Positions 59,600 through 64,000 of a DNA stretch of 64,000 bases are shown here, piece after piece (within the stretch, counting starts at the first letter, position 1; the number at the start of each line of letters is the position of its first letter). The position numbers and the translations under genes are program-made. The notes under the pieces were generated by a model. It was not told the origin of the DNA. It did no database searches and was given only the letters and a program-made list of their open reading frames with translations. This stretch comes from Clavelina lepadiformis. Taxonomy: Eukaryota > Chordata > Ascidiacea > Aplousobranchia > Clavelinidae. The stretch lies in assembly GCF_947623445.1 (NCBI RefSeq), contig NC_135244.1, forward strand, positions 4,650,001 to 4,714,000, written 5' to 3'.

Positions 59600-62500
59600 C
59601 GTTGAGATTATACCAGCAAAAGCAGCCAAAATCTTATGCAAAATTTTCAAATTCTTGCTCATTCATTATCTTGAAATTTGTAAGTAAATCGAATAAAGCT
59701 TAAACCTCGAGACAAGATTAAAATGCTGGCTGACAAGCAAAGTGACAGCCAGCTTTGCAATCACTTACTGAGGTCAAGCTTCAACGACAAAAACGATTTT
59801 ACTGCGGGCGAACGTAATTGAATACTTGATGAGTCTAACTGCCTTATTATTCGCCTGATTATGGTTCGAAACACAACGAGAACTTCGCTAAAAGCAAGCT
59901 CTTTGAAACAAATCGCTATATTTTACATTTCTTCCTGCTGCATGGGCCCCTTGATTTATTTATGGTTTTCGAAAGATATTATAAATTTTTCAAACCAGTT
60001 TTGTTTTTTACAATTAACCCGGTTGTGCGACTTTTTCTATTAATTCTAAAATGCTAAAAGAAAAATTGTCTTTGCCGGGATTTCCTTGAGTGTAGGCGGC
60101 ACTATAATGTACACGTAATGTGATATCGAACAACTTACAGATAACGTGTGGTATAGCCTACAGTGTGGTAACTCGGGAACCTGGTTCACCAATTCCATTC
60201 TTCATGGCAAAACGTAATTGGAACCTACTCTTTTGTAAACGCACCGTAGGTGTATTGAACCAATTTGTTAAAAATACTCGAATGCGAACTACAACACAAG
60301 CTAAGGTTTCTCCAAGTAGATCTGTATTGTTTTACTACACCTTGCGTGTTTTAGACTGCCTGCCACAATGTGGAAGCATTTAAAAACTTTTTCACATTAC
60401 TTTTAGGTATGAAAAGGCAAACGTATCTTTTCACTATCGGCTCAAATAGACTTACTGAAGTCTGTTGTGTAGGCCTACGTATCCTACATAAAACGCATAT
60501 GGTACAAAGAAAGAAAATTGTTGCAACATGCATGTTAGTAACTTGCAGACCTACGCAATATTCTGCATCTTACGATCACTTCCTTATTATGACGTTTTTG
60601 ATGCTATGATTTAATGCCAATGCTTTTGTGTACACTCTATAACAAAAATTATACAAATCACAACTTGACCACAGCGGGATATAATCAAAGTATAATACTA
60701 TGCAAATATATAGAAGGCAGGTGAACAATGCCCCTTCGTTTCGGTCACGCATACATAGACAGAATACCTTTCGGTCAGCAGGCAGTAGTTAATCGATTGC
60801 TCATCTAGTTTAATTTTGGTTATAGTATACTTTGTTTAACGAAATGTGTAAATACAATAATTATACAGAAAACGTTGTTCAATTAACGAAAGATACGATA
60901 CAGTGATACACCATTCATTATAGAAAAGAAATTAATATAACTTATTGCTATGATTATGACAATACGATGGTGATCGAGGACTGAGTTATTTTAACCGGAG
61001 ATAATGCTTGCGAGCAAAATGTTTGTCAGTTCTCTTTAAAAACAACCGTGGTTCAATGTGTGTTGTATGAAATATTTAAATTGGCAAACGGTCGGTTTCA
61101 TTATAGCCATAGCTAGTCACAGACTCACAGTTATAGTCGCTCGCCAGAGTCAATGGCGAAAAATAAACGATATGATAAAATCAAAATTCAGTTTTTACAT
61201 AATAGGCCTGCACGATTTTCTAATTCTATGGTTACATTGAGCCCAAAGACAGACGCGAACTTTCATTTCATCACAGTATTAAACATTTTATTGTGTTAGA
61301 GTGCAAAGCTTTTATTTTAAACTATGGTCAAAATGTGTTGCTCATTATTATACTTTATAAGTAGAGAGTCAGCGCTAAATAGTTCGGTTTGTCGCAGAAT
61401 TGGAGCGATTATGTCTACCATGTAATCGAGTAAACGTTTGTGTAAATGGTTTTATCCGATTTGTAATCGGATATTTTAGACTATTGTGTCGAATAAATCG
61501 AATAATTACGCCAACACGCGGGCAAAATATTCAAAACATTCAATTTTTCTAAGATTTTGGTCAATTAATTGGAATAAACTGTTCGTTTTGAACAAATATG
61601 CGATAAGCGACTACTTTTCATACACCTTCCAGAGCTTGAATGATTACTTCTGGAACATTACTCGAATAATCAATTGAGTAAAGCGGTATCTTCAACTCTA
61701 AAATTGCTCATAAATATGCTGCATCAGCTTCGAGATAACATAAAATATGTTAACGCTTGACTATCACAGATACATATACGATATCTAAAAAGCTCTGCAC
61801 ACTATTTTAATAACGTTGTACAATAATAAACGTTATAAACAAACGTCTGTAAGGCGAACCTCCTCCTAGAAGTTTATGTTCTGATAGTTTTGTCGTTACA
61901 ATTCATGTTCATGCTGTGCACGTTCTTTTACATTTACGTTATTAAGATTATGATGCGTTAATGGCATTGGTTGCAGAATAAATGATGCTTGATTGACCAT
62001 GTAGTCTGTTAAATGTTGGAAAACAACTATTTATTGTTGACCATGCAAAACTGCCAAGTAGTTGGAAAATCGATTACAATTTGAGTTAACAGCAAACTTG
62101 TTACGAATAAATCGATCATTTTTCATTTTGGTACCCTACTAATCGAATGGTCAATCGATTAGTATGCTTTTGGTGCCCAAACCATTGAATAATCAACCGA
62201 TTACAAAAGACGAATCCTGAATTTATTCGACTAAAATTCGATTGCCAAAAAATGCTAACGATTGACATTCGATTACAATTACCCCAACCGTAATTAGTTG
62301 TTTTCAGCATAGATATCTTATATTTTTATACTTGTAGATTTTCCAGCATTTGTCCCTTGCGTTGGGTGATTGGGTTACTCTTTTCTTCGCTAATGCGGCA
62401 TAGAAAGCTCTGGCATGCATTTTTTTATTAGAAATTTTGCAATGGTGCTTAGCCTTAGGTTGTTTTAGTATGGGCACAAATTTTATTTTTTAAGTTTCTT

Positions 62501-62720
62501 GTAGAACTTCATAATTTATCAGGATATGAGATTGTTTTAAACAATTTAAGGTTGCTGAACAAATGCCGAATTACAGAATCGCCTCATTTACTGGGCTAGT
62601 AACCCCTCTGCCAATGAACAGTTTTCAATTTTAAAAGAAAACAACAGAACCGGAGTTTACAAAAAAGTTTTGAATGCTGGTATAGCCTAGGCATGCAATT
62701 ACAGTATCACAAATTTATTT
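59600..62720. other. Intergenic with scattered ATCGATTA-type words
   Basis: No gene seen. Between 61430-61680 and 62065-62290 the motif tcgatta/taatcga recurs many times on both strands (for example aatcgattacaatttg, tcaatcgattagtatg, cgaataatcaattgag). This looks like decayed inverted-repeat transposons, not coding DNA. Confidence 0.45.
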
Positions 62721-62734
62721 TCTCCTGGCTCAAA

Positions 62735-62830
62735 CCCAGATTGGAAAGTTTGTTAAGTGCACGAGGGATTAAAATTGATTGCGCATATAATAGCTAATGA
62801 TTCTTTTATTGCACGGGGATTTCTCATCCA
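62735..62830. repeat. Fragment of the CCAGATTGGAAAGTTTG MITE family
   Basis: cccagattggaaagtttg, then gtgcacgagggattaaaatt, matches the reverse complement of the right half of 38341-38468. Near 62811 gcacggggatttctc recalls the same end again. The copy is incomplete. Confidence 0.55.
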
Positions 62831-63440
62831 AAAATACAGCAAATTTATCAATTTAGGCTCAATCCATTTATCTGTCATATACAATTGTTCTCCAAGAAAC
62901 GTACAGTTGCTAGGGCTACTTTGATAATTCTAGCATTACCCTAAAGTTTGTATGATGCACGGATTTCTCCCATGCAGAAAGTTGCCATTTTGCTTTATCT
63001 TGTATATTAAAAGTATCATATTACTTTGGCGTGGCACAAATTTTGGCATATCATGTATTGCCGTATTTGCTCTGTATCGGTCTATCAATGCAATAGGCTC
63101 ACCATAAAGAAGCTCGATGTACTTATAATGATTTAGCAATGATGTTAATGATAATATAACATGCAAAAAAATTTTGAATGAAATGTGTTTTCAAGCCTGA
63201 AAATTCGTTAAGCGTTGCTGATTTATTAACTGTGTACATGTTTTCCAACACAGCCTGTTCAGAATAAAAATATGTTGTTGATGGTAGTTGTAATTTCTAA
63301 TCACTATCATTTGATTAAAAAGTTTATTTTGGAAATAGGTTCGTGTTAGTGTTTACTCCCAGTCATAAAGCATGTTTTTACTTCTAATCATTGACAGATT
63401 GCAAGTTTTTTTGTTAATATTTTGATTGCATTTTGTAAGA

Positions 63441-64000
63441 ATGGCTGGTGAAGTTGTTGTTGATGCACTGCCCTACTTTGACAAGGGTTATGAAGAAAGT
63501 GGTGTCCGTGAAGCTGCAATTGCTATGGTGGAAGAAGAAACAAAACGTTACCGGCCCACACGGAATTATCTTCAGTACATACCGACCATTGACACTCATG
63601 CATTTGAGACAGAGATAATGAAAAATGAATTTGAGCGGTTGGCAGCACGTCAGCCAATGGAACTTCTGAGTATGCGTCGGTATGAACTTCCTACGCCACC
63701 CAGTGGGCAGAGAAATGATATTACAGCATGGGAAGAGTGTGTAAAAAATTCCCAAGCTCAATTGCAACATCAGCAAGTTCGAATCGAAAATCTTGATCTT
63801 ATGATGGAGCATGGTTGCAATGCCTGGCGAGCGTACAATGATCATCTTGTCTTGATGCTACAAGATGCCCAGACGAAGCTTCAAAACGTCAAGAAAGCCA
63901 TTCAAGACATAAATTGGGAACGTAAAACCAAACAAATACAGGCGGGAGAAAGGTTACGAGATTTAGAGGCAAGATGGGTAAACCTGGTCAGCAAAAACTA
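63441..64000 (+). CDS. BCAS2: Pre-mRNA-splicing factor SPF27 / BCAS2, 5' part (cut by window end)
   Basis: ATG at 63441 opens a frame that runs unbroken to the window edge (186 codons; the human protein is 225 aa). Near-continuous match: [89 protein letters not shown] and WVNLVSKNY. In known eukaryotes it is a core subunit of the PRP19/NTC spliceosomal complex in the nucleus, with a coiled-coil C-terminal half. Here the coiled-coil-like stretch starts around residue 100. No intron in the visible part. The human N-terminal 'TGLVA' residues are absent. The remaining ~35 codons lie beyond 64000. Confidence 0.97.
   Translation, partial: MAGEVVVDALPYFDKGYEESGVREAAIAMVEEETKRYRPTRNYLQYIPTIDTHAFETEIMKNEFERLAARQPMELLSMRRYELPTPPSGQRNDITAWEECVKNSQAQLQHQQVRIENLDLMMEHGCNAWRAYNDHLVLMLQDAQTKLQNVKKAIQDINWERKTKQIQAGERLRDLEARWVNLVSKN

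Noticed and set aside
63414-63845. 143-codon minus-strand frame
   Set aside because: Antisense shadow of BCAS2.
1-64000. CRISPR arrays, bacterial operons, rRNA genes, retroviral or LINE coding regions
   Set aside because: None recognised; the DNA is a metazoan nuclear region, and the mobile elements seen are DNA-type MITEs and a SINE.

Overview
The window is animal nuclear DNA: AT-rich, with compact intron-containing genes (mostly GT-AG introns of about 50 bp to 1.5 kb) and a dense background of short inverted-repeat transposons. The gene set (LAP2/thymopoietin, NDUFA12, CNTD1-like, LDHD, FAN1, BCAS2) is metazoan. The short introns, the proteins' moderate similarity to vertebrate orthologues, and a lineage-specific lectin/sushi/EGF/CUB receptor fit an ascidian tunicate such as Ciona. 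That species call is inference; the gene calls rest on reading exons and splice phases by eye.

Layout. 1-941: 3' end of an unrecognised minus-strand gene. 1025-2180: 48-bp minisatellite. 2235-3498: a hAT-type MITE and a large foldback element. 4182-12308 (minus): ten-exon single-pass receptor with a signal peptide, SUEL lectin, sushi, cbEGF, CUB, three further sushi domains, a TM helix and a Pro/Asn-rich tail (759 aa, frame closes exactly). 16194-21164 (minus): fourteen-exon LAP2/TMPO homologue with LEM-like, LEM and C-terminal TM segments (595 aa). 27390-29621 (plus): NDUFA12. 30788-31287: complete hAT MITE with a perfect 8-bp target duplication. 31451-32197 (minus): intronless 248-aa protein of unknown function. 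39175-40203 (plus): intronless CNTD1-like cyclin. 41681-43171 and 44494-45975 (plus): tandem intronless LDHD paralogues with a mosaic pattern that points to recent gene conversion. 46580-51834 (plus): thirteen-exon FAN1 nuclease (801 aa) lacking the UBZ finger. 52738-63440: mostly non-coding, with several MITEs, a tRNA-derived SINE and a few very small ORFs. 63441-64000 (plus): BCAS2/SPF27, cut by the window edge.

The genes do not form one pathway. CNTD1 (meiotic crossover maturation) and FAN1 (crosslink/MutL-linked nuclease) lie 6 kb apart on one strand, but no functional link is shown by the sequence. The most unusual items are the receptor with a possible extra phase 1-1 mini-exon, the LDHD conversion mosaic, the domain-reduced FAN1, and several MITE families whose boundaries and target duplications can be read directly.
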